This document shows, piece by piece, positions 11,471 to 24,000 of a DNA stretch of 64,000 bases. The stretch's first letter is position 1, and every line of letters begins with the position of its first letter. Below the pieces are notes generated by a model that worked only from the letters and a program-made list of their open reading frames with translations, searched no databases and was not told the DNA's origin. The translations under genes and the position numbers were made by a program. This DNA comes from Sphagnum compactum (Eukaryota; Bryophyta; Sphagnopsida; Sphagnales): the NCBI GenBank assembly GCA_965153455.1, contig OZ234495.1:4340001-4404000 (forward strand), written 5' to 3'.

Positions 11471-11820
11471 GCCAACTTATTTCTTTTTTCTTACTGATTT
11501 GGCCACCAGGTTATGCAAGCCTTGAATGTTTTTTTTTTTTTTTAAAATTTTTTTTACCCTCCAGTAATTTTGACAATGTCCCAAAGTTCTCCTACTTAAG
11601 GCATTTAGGAAGTGGGTGTGGGTGTAGAGAAGGGGGTTAAAACACTATGTTCTTGGTCCAGGTCATTTGTTCATTTCAGGAGAACATGTAGGATTGTTCT
11701 TTGTTTCCAGGACAAGCAGTGTGAAAACAATCTTTTGCAGGAGGACAAGAGTGAACAGCCCCTCCGCCCCGCCCGCGGCAGAACCATGAGGGTGCCACAC
11801 AGTGCACCGTACTGAGACTG

Positions 11821-11901
11821 CAAACCATCATGTCTTTCATACATGTGCATTAAACATTAAGGGGGTGTTTAATGCACATGTATGAAAGACATGATGGTTT
11901 G
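11821..11901. repeat. Perfect hairpin: 36-bp inverted arms, 9-nt loop
   Basis: Left arm 11821-11856 and right arm 11866-11901 are exact reverse complements (left arm begins CAAACCATCATGTCTTTCAT). The loop is TTAAGGGGG. A transcript would fold into an unbroken 36-bp stem. Perfect arms mean the palindrome is young or maintained. It may be a tiny fold-back element or a small-RNA precursor; no gene is nearby. Confidence 0.9.
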
Positions 11902-11913
11902 GTTGTTAACTAA

Positions 11914-12400
11914 GAGCCATCTCCAGCAGTGCTCAGTATGTGATTCTGGAGAACTAAATTGGATGAAGAAAAGTCAAAACATGCTGGTTTGGCTGAAGGA
12001 AAATTTGTTTTGGCTCAGCATCATTGCACAATTTTGCTATGGCTGGTATAAGGCACAATAACGATGTGCACCTGCAAAAAAAAGAGTGTAATAAATATGA
12101 CCTGACTGCTGCTCAGTGTTTGTGATTGGCGTATCATAATGATTGGTCCAGGTTGTTCGCTATTAATAGTCCCCCACCTATTTGCTGTCCCAGTTTCGGT
12201 TTCATGGGTGGGGTTGGAAAAAAGTATTGGCGTATCATAATGATTGGTCCAGGTTGTTCGCTATTAATAGTCCCCCACCTATTTGCTGTCCCAGTTTCGG
12301 TTTCATGGGTGGGGTTGGAAAAAAGTAAATAACTAAACTTGGATGTGAAAAATATTTGTAGGGAGGTCACGTACTGAGCACCGCTGGAGTTCAGCGCCAT
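11914..12400. mobile_element. MITE-like element with terminal inverted repeats and an internal perfect duplication
   Basis: The left end (about 11920-11943, TCTCCAGCAGTGCTCAGTATG) is matched in inverted orientation by 12366-12390 (22 of about 24 positions). The roughly 480-bp interval has no coding capacity, which fits a non-autonomous DNA element. A copy of the terminal motif also occurs near 12104-12125. I could not fix exact ends or a target-site duplication. Confidence 0.5.
12125..12327. repeat. Perfect 101-bp tandem duplication
   Basis: Bases 12125-12225 are repeated exactly as 12226-12326, starting ATTGGCGTATCATAATGATT. I found no difference between the copies, so the duplication is recent. 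It lies inside the MITE-like interval. Confidence 0.95.
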
Positions 12401-14049
12401 ACAACCTACAAACATGCTTCTTTGCTAATATTGCTGTCAACTAGACCATTCGGAATCAGACTTTCTTTTCCTGTAATGTGGCACGAGTGACAATCATCTC
12501 CAACACAAATTAGCCAAATTTAATAAGAGATTTTGTGGCCACAGTTTTTCATTTCACTAATAACATTTTTCCAAATATTCAACTTCTGTGTAAGAGAAAA
12601 GGAAGATAAGGCACTCTATAGCAAAGTGTAGTGTAAGAATTGCTTGTATTGAAGAGTTTTGTCAGGAGTGGCAATTGATTGTCACCAAGGAAAACACAAC
12701 GGAGAAGAATTCATAGCATCCAAAACTCCCATAGACTGAAACCCCCAACAACATTGATGCACTCAATTTAGTTGCAGAAGGGGGGGGGGATTAGACAAAA
12801 AATGAATAAAAAAAACATTGATACTCAATTCAGTCACAGATTGGACATACAACTTGATTCCATTGCTTTCAAATCAGCACTATTAGTTTGACCCCATCTT
12901 TCCTTGCATGCAAACCAATTAACCATTTACTGGAATCATCCATCATAACAGAAAATTCATGTTACAGGAGCATAAAAGCCTGATGACATTGTTTATTCCT
13001 GTGACTACCGACGCAAAGAAAATATGAATTGCAAGAGAAATAGCAAAAACTCCTGAAATCTAAGTCTGAACCCATCCATGCAGCCCAGGCAAAGTGGTCA
13101 GCAAACTGCTCTTGTCAGAAGTAAGAGCTATCAATCTTCATACATGCCCATTAGATGACATTGATCTTTGCATATACTAAAAATCATCCACTCCCTGACA
13201 CATAAATTACTCTCAGCAGAGACTCGAACATGAAATTCCTCTCCCTCTAGAGTTCACCTGTGGAAACATGCATGGGCACATATGATTGGAGTGAACATAA
13301 CCTTGACATTGCTCACTCCATTGTACAATATACATTCAATTTCACGGCCACCAGAACATACCTATGTGTGACATCACTTGTCTGAGTATACAGCCTTAAG
13401 ACAACTGGTCAGCAACCCAATTGAATGCCACACCAGTGGAGATCCTACTACATTGTTCCTGTTCCCAGACTAACTAGTGACTTCATGTCATGTGAAGCAA
13501 GACAGAAGACCTTCAGATCACCATCAGAGTGACAAGAAAACCCAAGGCTATACCACTAACTGCCCAGCATGGAATCAGAGCAGCTCCCCACTATCCATGT
13601 TACAAGCCACATCACCCCTATACAAATAGCAGCCCAGAGTTCTCACTCAGAACTCCCCGCACGGCCTCCAACCTCTGTCCAGTGCATGCCAGTATTATGT
13701 CAATGATTCCCTCAAGATAGCTACATTCTGATTCAGGCCAGTTGGGAACAAGCAACAAGGTGATACTTCTAATGTCCTCTCTGAAGAGAGCCGCAGCAGT
13801 TGGTTGTCCAGCACTTCCAAACAACCCCTTAAGGGATATAATTTGGGTCTATTAATAAAGCTAAGGAAGCAGTCAACCCTAAGAGACTGGCTCTGCTGGA
13901 GACATTCAAGCAAGGAAAAATCAAGAGTCCGGCACCAACATGGTGCCTGGCCAGAGTGCAGAAGTATTAACTTGGTGGACAAGTCTATAGTGCAGAGGAG
14001 GAAAGGTGCAGAGGGTACAAATCTGGTGGATTGAAAAACATCAAGTGCT
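12400..14049. other. Spacer and probable 3' UTR of the ARIADNE gene
   Basis: No recognisable coding gene. The part nearest 14050 is likely the 3' UTR of the minus-strand ARIADNE gene. A 231-codon minus-strand open frame (13695-14390) overlaps the last ARIADNE exon in another frame and shows no domain, so it is treated as a shadow. Confidence 0.5.
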
Positions 14050-17000
14050 TCAAGATCGACGATAGCTGCAGACAATGCAGGCAGAAGTTGAGGTGGTGTT
14101 TGCGTAAGTGCAATGCTCACATGACCAATGACCTGACTCATCCCCACCACGACTTGATGCTCCTGTTCTGACAGCACCAACTTTAGCCCTTGTCCCTCTG
14201 CCTTTTGAACTACCTGAGGCCTTGGAGCTGCTGCTAGACTTCTGGCCTCCCTTTGTAATGTCAACATCAGATAGCCCGTTCTCAAGTGCACGCACCAGGT
14301 TCTCAAAGTATGTCCTTGTGACACTGCAATTATAACATAAGAATGCAAATGCATCAACCCCTCAACTCCTTGGGAATCTATTCTAACCATCAGGAACAGA
14401 GTAATGGATGTTAAATTATCTTCAGAGGTAACGAGAACTTCTCCACAATTACAATAGAAGTAAACCTGGATAGCATTTAGGGATGACCTGATAACACATC
14501 AGCAAAGAGCAAAACAGAAAACCCAACCAAAGAGCAAACCACAAAACCCATGCATGTTCAGAGACCTTCAATGGTGACACGTATGGAATTAACCAGCAAC
14601 ACATTATTCTGAGTGACTTCATCCCCGCAGGGTTTAGGGTTTAGGGTTTAGGGTTGATCATAACCAACCCAGTAAGTTTTATCACAAAAGCAGCACAACA
14701 AAACCTCAAAGGGGTGAGAACACAAAGGAAACAAAGAAGAAAGTCAAACACAAAACAAGCCAAATATGAGAACAGGGAAAAAGACAAGTAAAGACCGACA
14801 CAATGTCAGTGTCTGTATCTGCCTTCCTCTCTATTTGGAAATAACACATCCAAAGACATGTGTCATACTGTGAGTGCACCTTGACTGTCTGCTTAACACA
14901 TTACTCCAGGGAGAGAAATAAAAGAGAGGATCTTCACCTGGTCAAACCAGCTAATTTGCTGCGGAAGTCGTTAAAGGAAGTGGTCGAATTTTCTGCCTCA
15001 ATAAACATCTGTAAATCCTTTTCAGCACACTGGTGCAGCCGCTCCAGCCCTGTCTCAGCCTCACCTGCATTACACATTCATGAAACCATCATCAACTACT
15101 TTCACTTATCTGCATCTCTGCCCAGAAAGAAGATGGCAACTTTGGCATGTGACAGAACATCATCAAAGTACTTGAATAGTTTGCACCCTAACCTTGCAGA
15201 TACTCAAAGAATGCCCGCTTGGCATGCTCGTTTTCAGGAAGGTAGAATCCATATGCATATGTCCATTTCAGCACCCGCCGACATTCCACAATCTGATCAA
15301 CAAGCCAAGGGTCAAAACTCCAACTTGCTTCTCCAACCTGTTTGTAAATTTAGAGGCATTCTGATTGTAATCCACTTGAAAAATTAATCTTACATCCAGA
15401 CAACCAAAACTTGCCCTACTAAAACAGTCAAAGATGCATTTCTTCCCGGTTCAAACCCTACACTCAAATCTGAAAAATAACAAGTAGCCTTTACTCTTTT
15501 GGAAGTCTCCAAAAGACATCCCAACCTAGACCCTCACGCACAAACCCAAACACCACTAGTGCATGACAGTCTCAAAAGGCAAGTCATTGAGCAATAGATA
15601 AACTAGTCATGGATTCCTGATTCTTAACACACAACCCAGGAGTAACAGTCAATCTCACCTGCAGCCATGCCTCCGTGAGAAACTTCAGCTGAGACACAGG
15701 TTGACACTGCTTATCACTGAGCTTCTCAATCTGCAAACATGCCAAAGACCATAGGAATCAATATAAGTCTGCAAGGAACACCTTTACAGGCAATGAATCA
15801 TGAAATTCCCATAGTATGCCTGCACTTCAAGCATATAGCTCAACCCAGCATGATACTGTCAGTTATTGCTAATCACAGATTGAGACACAGGTTGCTCAAT
15901 TCGATAGCAAAATACCTAAAATCAAATTGTGCCAAGCTTCTGTTCTATACTTGCAATAAGGTCAATTCCAGAAGAACCAGCTCTAAATCAATGCACAGAA
16001 CTCAGAATTAAGTTGCAAGTGTTTCCACTAACAAATGACAAGGTGGTGCAGTGACAAGGAAAACAGAAATCAACAATACCCAAAGGAACTCACACTCTTC
16101 CATGTCTCCAAGACACTCACAGGAAATCATACCTCCAAAAGCTATTGTCAAAACAAACATCAAAGCAGATGAAGCAAATGCTTTTGTCAAGGAGGTGAAA
16201 TTTTGTTGACTACCTGGACTTGCTGCATTTGCTGAAGATCAGAAAGTGCTTTTGCCCTCGACTGCATGAACAATTGTTGTCAGTAAAAGACTGATAGTAA
16301 ACTCACGGTAGCTAACTACTTCATAGCAACAACCATGCCTCTGACTCAATGAGGCACTTTAGTAGGTCCTCATTCAAGAGCAGAGTAGCTTAACCAAAAA
16401 CTTTGGAATTGGCTCTGGATCTCCAACCACTTGAATTGCAGATGCAAACTGAGAAACGGAAAATACAAGCACAAACTGCCCACTCCACCAATCTCAAACT
16501 TACGGATTCATTTGTTGCCCAGCGCTCATAGTAATGGGTGTATCTTTCCAACGAGTTCTTTGCCATGTCCCTTCTCCTCTCAGCTTCATCATACTGACAA
16601 TATTAATAGATGCTTAGTTACCCAACAACAAAAAACCAAGGCATTTTGTGGACTTTGGATAATCAGTGGCCCACATTCCAGACTAAAGCCAGGACACATT
16701 CCTATCTCATCCACACACGTGCAAACTTCCAGGACAGACAAAAACTGGAATACATATCTATTGGATTGCAGAAAAAAAAATCCATGACACTTTGAACATG
16801 ACAATTATGTCAGGTCCAGACAAACCAAACAACCATGCCAAGAATGACCATGGTAATAACCTTGTGAGTGTCACCCACAAAGTATGGGACAATCACATTC
16901 CTCATGAATTGCAGAGACTAGCTGCCATTCCTCTCCACTGACTTCATAGCTACTGAAAGTGAGTGGAGATAGGACTACTACAATATGCTAAGACTCTTGG

Positions 17001-20000
17001 GCCAACAGATCAAGCATAACCTTCAAACTGAGTTCCTGTCACATTACTAGAAGAAATGGGAATACTTAGCCAGGATGTTGGGTACCACTCAAGTGACCAG
17101 AAATGCACAAAAATGCTGCAGTTCCAAACTGACAAGAAGCTTGTTTCCAATACCTAGACATTATCCAGCCTGATGACTCTCCAACCTTACAAAAACTATA
17201 CAAGTAGAAGTTGCATACCGCGCCTTCCTGCTTAGCAGTCTCATATCGATTGCATGCATAAAAGCCTCCTGTTCGCTCTCCATGATCTGTCCATGTTCCC
17301 AGACAAAGCCTGCAAACATCATCATTGTTCAGTAACAATGAGCATAACACATACTCAAATCATACATACAATGGTGCATCCTCTTAATACAGGCCTACAA
17401 TGATGTGAGCCATGAGGACACTAGAAATCACAACACTTGCAAAGATGCAGCAGCATGGAGGAGGGCAACATCATCTCAAACAACATGTAATCTCCTAACC
17501 TAACTTTCTCTCCAGTGTTTTAGTGAGATATGACCTCTTCATCCACACAAAACTTTATCATGATTGCTACATTAGCAATGTAATGGTAGTGGATCTGTGA
17601 CTTCAACTTATGCAACAAAACACTTGCATCCACAAAAATTGCATCCATAGAGGGAACCCAGAAGTTAAAACTCTTACCAACAAAACTCAAATTTACAAGG
17701 AGGAGTGCAAGTAATATGCATGCAGCCTTGGTTCTTCTCAATTGGTCGCTTACATTTGGGGCAGGGCTTTGAGTTTGCCAAAATCCTATCACAAGACAAG
17801 GACAACATCATTTTTACACACCTAATAACTTCACCTGTATATGAAACCTACACAAGCACAAAGCCAAGTTGACAATTATGAAGATTGTAGTGGACAAAAG
17901 TAAGCTGCAACAAGATCAGAAATAATGACTGGAATTTACTCAATTATAGAACTAAATATGCTGGAATATTAGTATGATCCAAAAAACAGCTCAGAACATA
18001 GAAGGTTGCACGCATAGGTGCCTTACCAGTTCATGTTCTCAGACTCAGCACAGTTCTTCAGTATCCACTTGTTGACAGTTTCACAATCAACAGGGCGATG
18101 TGCCTCCTCCCGACACTGCAAACAAATAACTATTGCACATTCAACCCTTTTCTGCTAACTCCAATACAAACATTCTACCTAGAGTAATTCCTTTAGATAA
18201 CTTGCACAGACAGGTCAGGGTCCTCGACTTGCCAAAAAGCAATGCAGCTTACATTCCAGCAGAAGCTGTGTCCACATTTGCAAACAAGATCATAGGACCC
18301 AATGCCCCGAATAAACTCCACGGCATACTCACAACCTGGTGCCGGACACCACTTAACCTGCAAAATGACTCTTCTGTTCAATTCATCAGTCACAACTCAT
18401 AGAAAGACCACCACACTGTGACAAACATGTGAAAAGGTGGTAGAAGTGAAAAGACAGGATATTGACCACACAAAAGCAGTGAACAAACTCAAACAAGCCA
18501 GAGGTCATTAAAACCACAGAGGAACGGAAAACTACTGTACCAATATTCCATGTCCTTGCACCAACTAAGAGCTTACAAACCCAGTCTGCAAGGCACCTTG
18601 CAGCCTAGTTCCTACTTGTCTCTCAACCTTGCACAGAGAACTCCACATTTGGAACCAGGACATAAAAAGACAGCAAAAGAACCTGACCTTGCGATTGTCT
18701 TCCACATAGGATCTTAGGAGATAACGTGAATATTTTCTTCTGTCATCCTCAGAAACTAGCTCATAAACCAGATCCTCCCCAACAATAGCTTCACACGGTG
18801 GATCAGCACATCTCAAACTAAGACATCCTGGTCCATCATTGATGGCTGTATGGATGTAGCCTGTAACCCAGAACATACATCCAAACACATTGAAAGATCA
18901 AACACTTCATCCGGCCCCTTCTAAGTTCTGATGCACATCGCCACAGCCACTTAGAATACAGGTTACTGGAAACCCTAGCAATCAAATGCTGAAAAACAAT
19001 GAGCTATCTTAACCAAACCAGCATGGGGCTGAGACACCTCAGCCCATAATCAAATCCAATGTCTGAGGAGTTTATATGTTGGTGTATTTACTCATGCCAT
19101 CAAAGCATCACCCACCTGTCCAGCAAGAGTTGCAAAAGAAGTGACCACAAGCGGGTGCTTTCATCCTTTCAACTGCATGTGTCTCAAAGCAAATTCCACA
19201 CAAAAGCTGTCCACAAGCCATGTAAGCAACAAGTGTAGTCAGAGGAAGCTCTGAAAACCTATAGTGCCAAACACAAAACAAAAGCAAGTAAACATGCAAA
19301 TAAACAACTTTTGGAGAAACCCTCAAGGTGTCATCCCTGATAAAACTAAGATCCTAGATCTCACCTCTTTTGAAACCCTTCTCTGAGGCACATGCTCCAC
19401 AAGCCCAACAGTTGCACGTACCCGCACCTCATCAGCAAACCATTCATCATTCACTTTACTCACACTCCTGCAACAAGCACACCAGAGCCCCTTTCTTGAA
19501 GCATCTGTTATCAAAGTTGGAACATTCTTTCAGCTGTCTGACGTCAAATAGGTCACACTAAAGCATTGTCCTCTGACATCCACCCACCATCTTTCCAAGC
19601 TACTCTGTCAAGTGAACAAACTGAAAGTCATAAACAACCAATCTACACCACATCCAAAAACCCATTTCATCTCTACAGACCGCTAAAGACTAGAACACAT
19701 CTGTGGATAGAGAGGGAAGAACCATTTGAAGTGTCGCAAGAGTGCACTAGATTCAGCACGTGATATTGAGAGGACGTTGATGATAGTGTTTGTGGCTTCT
19801 TCTTGTCTCTGCTGGATATCTTTCTCACTTAGTACATAGTAGTTGATCTGGGACCAAAACAAAAAACAACAATTAAAAATCACAGCAAGTTACAAACCCC
19901 AAACAAACACTTTTCCTGTGTGTAGGTATGGCACCAAGATCTCAGATACATACACTGGAACATAAAGAAGAAGTATTTCCCTTCCAATTCTTCAATTTAT

Positions 20001-20418
20001 CCATACCCTAGTGAAGGGCAGACCCTGGCCACACCAACCGGATGGAAAACAAACTCAGGCAAACAAACACAAAGCGCTCTCAAGCTTTGAGGCATCATCA
20101 GCTAACAGGAGACTTGGTCCTGGGACCACTTGCAAGATTGACCATGAGCCCTAAACGCTGATTGGGCTAATCCCTCTCTCTCTCTCCCTCTCTCTCTCTG
20201 TTCAAACTCAAGGGGATCGTCCACCTTACTTGTGGCAGCATCGAGATGGGTTGCAAGTCATGGTCGTCACAATCAGATATGATATCCTCTTCTTCATCTT
20301 CCTCTTCCTCTTCTTCCTCCTCTGCGTCTTCTTCCTCGTCTTCCTCCTCCCTGGTGTCATCATAATCCCCGTCTGACGTCCCTTCGCATGCATCCTGCAT
20401 ATCATCCTCCCATTCCAT
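14050..20418 (-). CDS. ARI: ARIADNE-type RBR E3 ubiquitin ligase, 594 aa, 15 exons
   Basis: Transfers ubiquitin from an E2 to substrates through a RING-IBR-RING2 module. Exons (minus): 20418-20230, 19847-19723, 19467-19365, 19206-19116, 18860-18688, 18357-18253, 18115-18027, 17785-17678, 17309-17219, 16593-16504, 16261-16214, 15730-15659, 15292-15193, 15064-14938, 14323-14050; all junctions are GT/AG and keep frame. The N-terminus (about 1-55) is strongly acidic. RING1 ligands are Cys142, Cys145, Cys159, His161, Cys164, Cys167, Cys187, Cys192; the IBR contains Cys231, Cys236, Cys253, Cys255, Cys260 and an HRPVDC motif; RING2 begins KPCPKC (298-303) and has the presumed catalytic Cys313 in GCMH. 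The Ariadne domain follows ([23 protein letters not shown]), and the C-terminus has a RanBP2-like zinc finger (WSCEHCTY...CIVC). Length and order agree with plant ARI7/ARI8 (about 560 aa). All key residues are present, so the protein should be active. Confidence 0.93.
14631..14655. repeat. Interstitial telomere-type repeat
   Basis: Just over three units of TTTAGGG in a row, inside intron 14 of the ARIADNE gene. It is the standard plant telomere unit. Such short tracts can come from repair of double-strand breaks or act as telo-box motifs. Confidence 0.85.
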
Positions 20419-20651
20419 AATCCCCCACTCTTCCTTTAATAATAAGAATAGGCGTCTCTTCGCCCCCAACCGCAACCCCACCGCCTCTTCTAGTACGCAA
20501 CCCCAAGCCCCCACCCACCCACCACCCCAAAAAAACAAAAAAAAGAAAAGAAAAGACAACTACAACAACAAACCCTTCCCAAATTCTGAATCAGACAGGG
20601 CTTCTTCCCCTAAGATGATCTGCTGCTGTGTGAATTTGCAAGGCTATGAAT

Positions 20652-20672
20652 AGAGAGAGAGAGAGAGAGAAT
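20652..20672. repeat. (GA)n microsatellite in the ARIADNE leader region
   Basis: About ten GA units roughly 235 bp upstream of the ARIADNE start codon at 20418. A second CT/GA-rich tract (20173-20199) lies just inside intron 1, close to the donor at 20229. GA/CT tracts near transcription starts are common in plant genes. Confidence 0.7.
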
Positions 20673-20699
20673 CTTAGGACATGGTGCGCTGATTGTTTT

Positions 20700-21080
20700 G
20701 TAAGGCAAAGTGGTGGTTGAAGAACTTGGCAGGAAAAACTTTGGCAGTGACTTAGGGTCTTTTGTCTCTGTGTGTGTGTGTGCGCGTCTATTCTGTCTAT
20801 TCTGTCCCTAGTAGGTGTGAGGAGGGAGGGGTAAAGAGGAGAGAGAGCCGTGAATGCAACAAAGGAGAGAGGAGAGAGATGGTGGGGGCGGGGGGAGGTG
20901 CAAAAGGGTTGAAAGAGGGAGCAGTGCGACAGGCAGCAGGCAGGGCAGGCACGCAGGGCGGTCCAAGGAACAACACTAGCAAAGGAGAGAAGGTCGCAGT
21001 AAGGACCCTACTTTCTCTGACCCCTACGCACTCATGTTCCCGACACGTCACCTACTTTTGCCTTTTTCCTTGCCATTGAT
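20700..21080 (-). promoter_or_regulatory. Probable ARIADNE promoter region
   Basis: GC-rich, purine-rich sequence upstream of the start codon, bounded on the far side by AT-rich spacer. No TATA box could be assigned with confidence. Open frames here are low-complexity shadows. Confidence 0.35.
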
Positions 21081-24000
21081 GGGAACGAACCTGCCCAGGT
21101 ACCACCCGGCGGGCTGTCCGGTTATCGAGTTTTTACCCGGTTATTAGACCGGTCACTAACACCCTCTCATCCATCCGGTCATCGATTTTTTTTTGGGGAT
21201 AACCCCTTAGTATTCAATTCTCAATTTTTTTGATAGGCTACCCGGATTGACCCAATTATCATCCGGGTAGGTTATCAATCTTTCAACAATAATACCCAAA
21301 ATAATCATCATTTCAGACTTAAATTAATGTAAATTATTTTAATTTTAGAAAAAGCCTTATTACCACCAGCTAACAGTAACCAACCAACAGGATACCAAGT
21401 GGGTATCAACTGGTTATTTGATAACCTACCCTTATGCATAACCCTATGGTTTATTTACTCAATTTTCTTTAATAACCTACTCAACAACCCCCCCCTCCCC
21501 GCCTCTTTTTTTATTGATATTGATAACTTGTATGATCCCCGGAAATATTTAAATAATCTACCCTTTATAATATTTAAAAAACAAAATAACTGGCCAACAC
21601 TGGTAAGATCCCAACTACCAACTTTTTAAAGTACCTCTAGGAAATGTTTAAAAGTATAGGATAAGGAACATTGTTTAGGCTCTTTGTCGGTTTAAAGGCT
21701 CAGCCAAGGGCTCCAACCTAGGCATTGATGGGAACCGGGAAACAAACCTTAAGGCCCTAAGGCCAAGGCATTCTCAAAGCAAGGGGCCTGGATCCATCCA
21801 AGTGGTCTTTTGTAGAAAAAGATATTCACAATTGTGATAAGTCTCCTTGCAAAATACATAAGCAAATTTTCTTGGAAAGCTTTCTAATTATTAACAAAAA
21901 CTAGTATGTGTTATGAATGAATAACAAGTTTACTTCAAAACCTATTGCCTAACTGAAAGGGAAAATTTCCTAATCAAAATTTTTGCATGATTTTTTTTTT
22001 TGAAAAACTAGTTTAAATTTTTCTAAAAGCCTAATTTAACTTATATCTCAAGGTTACAATTTGCAACCTATATTGTTCATGTAACCATTGTACATTTTCA
22101 TGTTTTTAAGCATTTTATTTGCAAGTAGGTTAACTCATATATCATTTAACCCAAAGGGGAATCAACAAACATTTTTTTAAATTTATATTTATCCAATGGT
22201 GATGCCTCCATTTTTTTTGTTTTGTTAGATAAAGTACTATTAGATTTGTTGATTGGCAAACCAAACAAATTGAATGAGTCATTGCAAGTCATACTAATTT
22301 TGTTTTTTTCATGGTTTAAAATTATTTTTTTACGTGTTTGAACTAGTGTTTTTTTATTGTGACAAAATTTTGCATTTATGCAAGTTCAAATCTTCATAAA
22401 TGACATTCACAAAGGGACTTTAGGTTATGATGTCATCAAAAAGTGAACAAATGAACCTTGGGATGCACTTAACAATCTATCGACGACTTGACAAGGTGGT
22501 TGGGAAATGTTATATATAATATGTGTTAATTTTCGGAAAGTCATCACATTTGGAATAAGAATATTCATGGCATAACTAGTGGTGATAAACATTCAACTCC
22601 AAGTTGAAAAAGAGAGTAAGGCCAAAAGAAAAAAAATGCAATTTGTTAATTTTTCAACTTCTAAAGTTGAGGAAACCAATAATTAACTTTGAGAGCATGC
22701 ATGATTTGTTACAACTTTGGAAGGTGGAAAACAACTATAACAAATAATAAACCAACATTAATAACTGGGGCATGGTATTTAGTGAATGACAACTGTGTAG
22801 TCTTAGCATTCACAAAGACAAAAATGGCATCCAAAAAGTGATTTATATGTCTTTAAAAATTTCTCTTTAAATTTTGACTTCTACCATCAACTATTATACC
22901 ATTTTGACCTAATTAATAGTTGACGGTAGAAGTCAAAATTTAAAGACAATATCCTTAGAATGTAGAAAAATAGAATTGTCAACTTTGGATGTTATAAAGT
23001 AGGAGATATTCTTTGAAAATTAACATTTGAACTACACAAGCATATGTAGTATGACATGAATGATTTTTTTAAAGCTTAATATGAGGGATCCTACGCAGAG
23101 CTTTCCAACTCCAACGATCCCATGTAGATCTCACCCCGCTCACACGACTTACAGATAATCCTACGTTAATAGTGTAATGTTTGTTTTTTTCCTAATTCAC
23201 TTAATTTGGTAATGTTTTCTTAATTTGGTATTGTTATCCCATTTTGCACAAAATAGACATAAAGTATAATCATGACCTTGGATTTTATTTTATTTTTATG
23301 GCTCCTCAAATAATGTTTAAAGCATGTTTTACCATGTTACAAACACAAAATGCATTTGTAATTCATATTTAAAAATAAAATTTTAATGCTTCAGACCTAC
23401 ATAAGGAAAAGCTTACTTTTGAAAGGCTTAACATTGTCATAATTGGAATATTTAAGTTTCAAAAAATATGGATCAAATGCATGATGGTTCAACCATGAAT
23501 ACATATCATTTGAATAATTTGATTTGGAAAAAGTATTAGATATAAACTTGCATTACATAAATAAAATAGTTTGAATAATGACATAGATTAAGGGTTACCA
23601 TATATGGTTTTTTGAATATGGCTAATACAACCCAAAATTTATAACATTGGTAAAAGGCCTAAAATTCAAAAATTCAAAATCTACTTTCCACCTACTTTTA
23701 CTTTGTGAGCAAGGATAACCAATTGGCTTACTTGAACATGATTGTGCCTAGTCCACTAAAAATAACAAAAAATGGACTAAAAAAACTAAAACCTAACTAT
23801 GAGTTAATTATGAATCATGAACGAACATCTATATGAATGAATTCCATTCGTCATATGATCATGTTCAATACTAACATTCATAACAAAAATTACTAAGTTG
23901 ATTTCTAACCATTTTTTTATCATAATTTATGTTTAAAATTTTCAAATGGGAATGCAACCCCACTTAAACTACTCTTCAAAGCCTTTTCAATGGTCTAATG

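Noticed and set aside
13695-14390. 231-codon minus-strand frame
   Set aside because: Overlaps the last ARIADNE exon in a different frame; the exon's own frame carries the zinc finger.
15440-15462. GGTTCAAACCC, considered as a tRNA T-arm
   Set aside because: No acceptor stem or A-box at the proper distance; it is in an ARIADNE intron.
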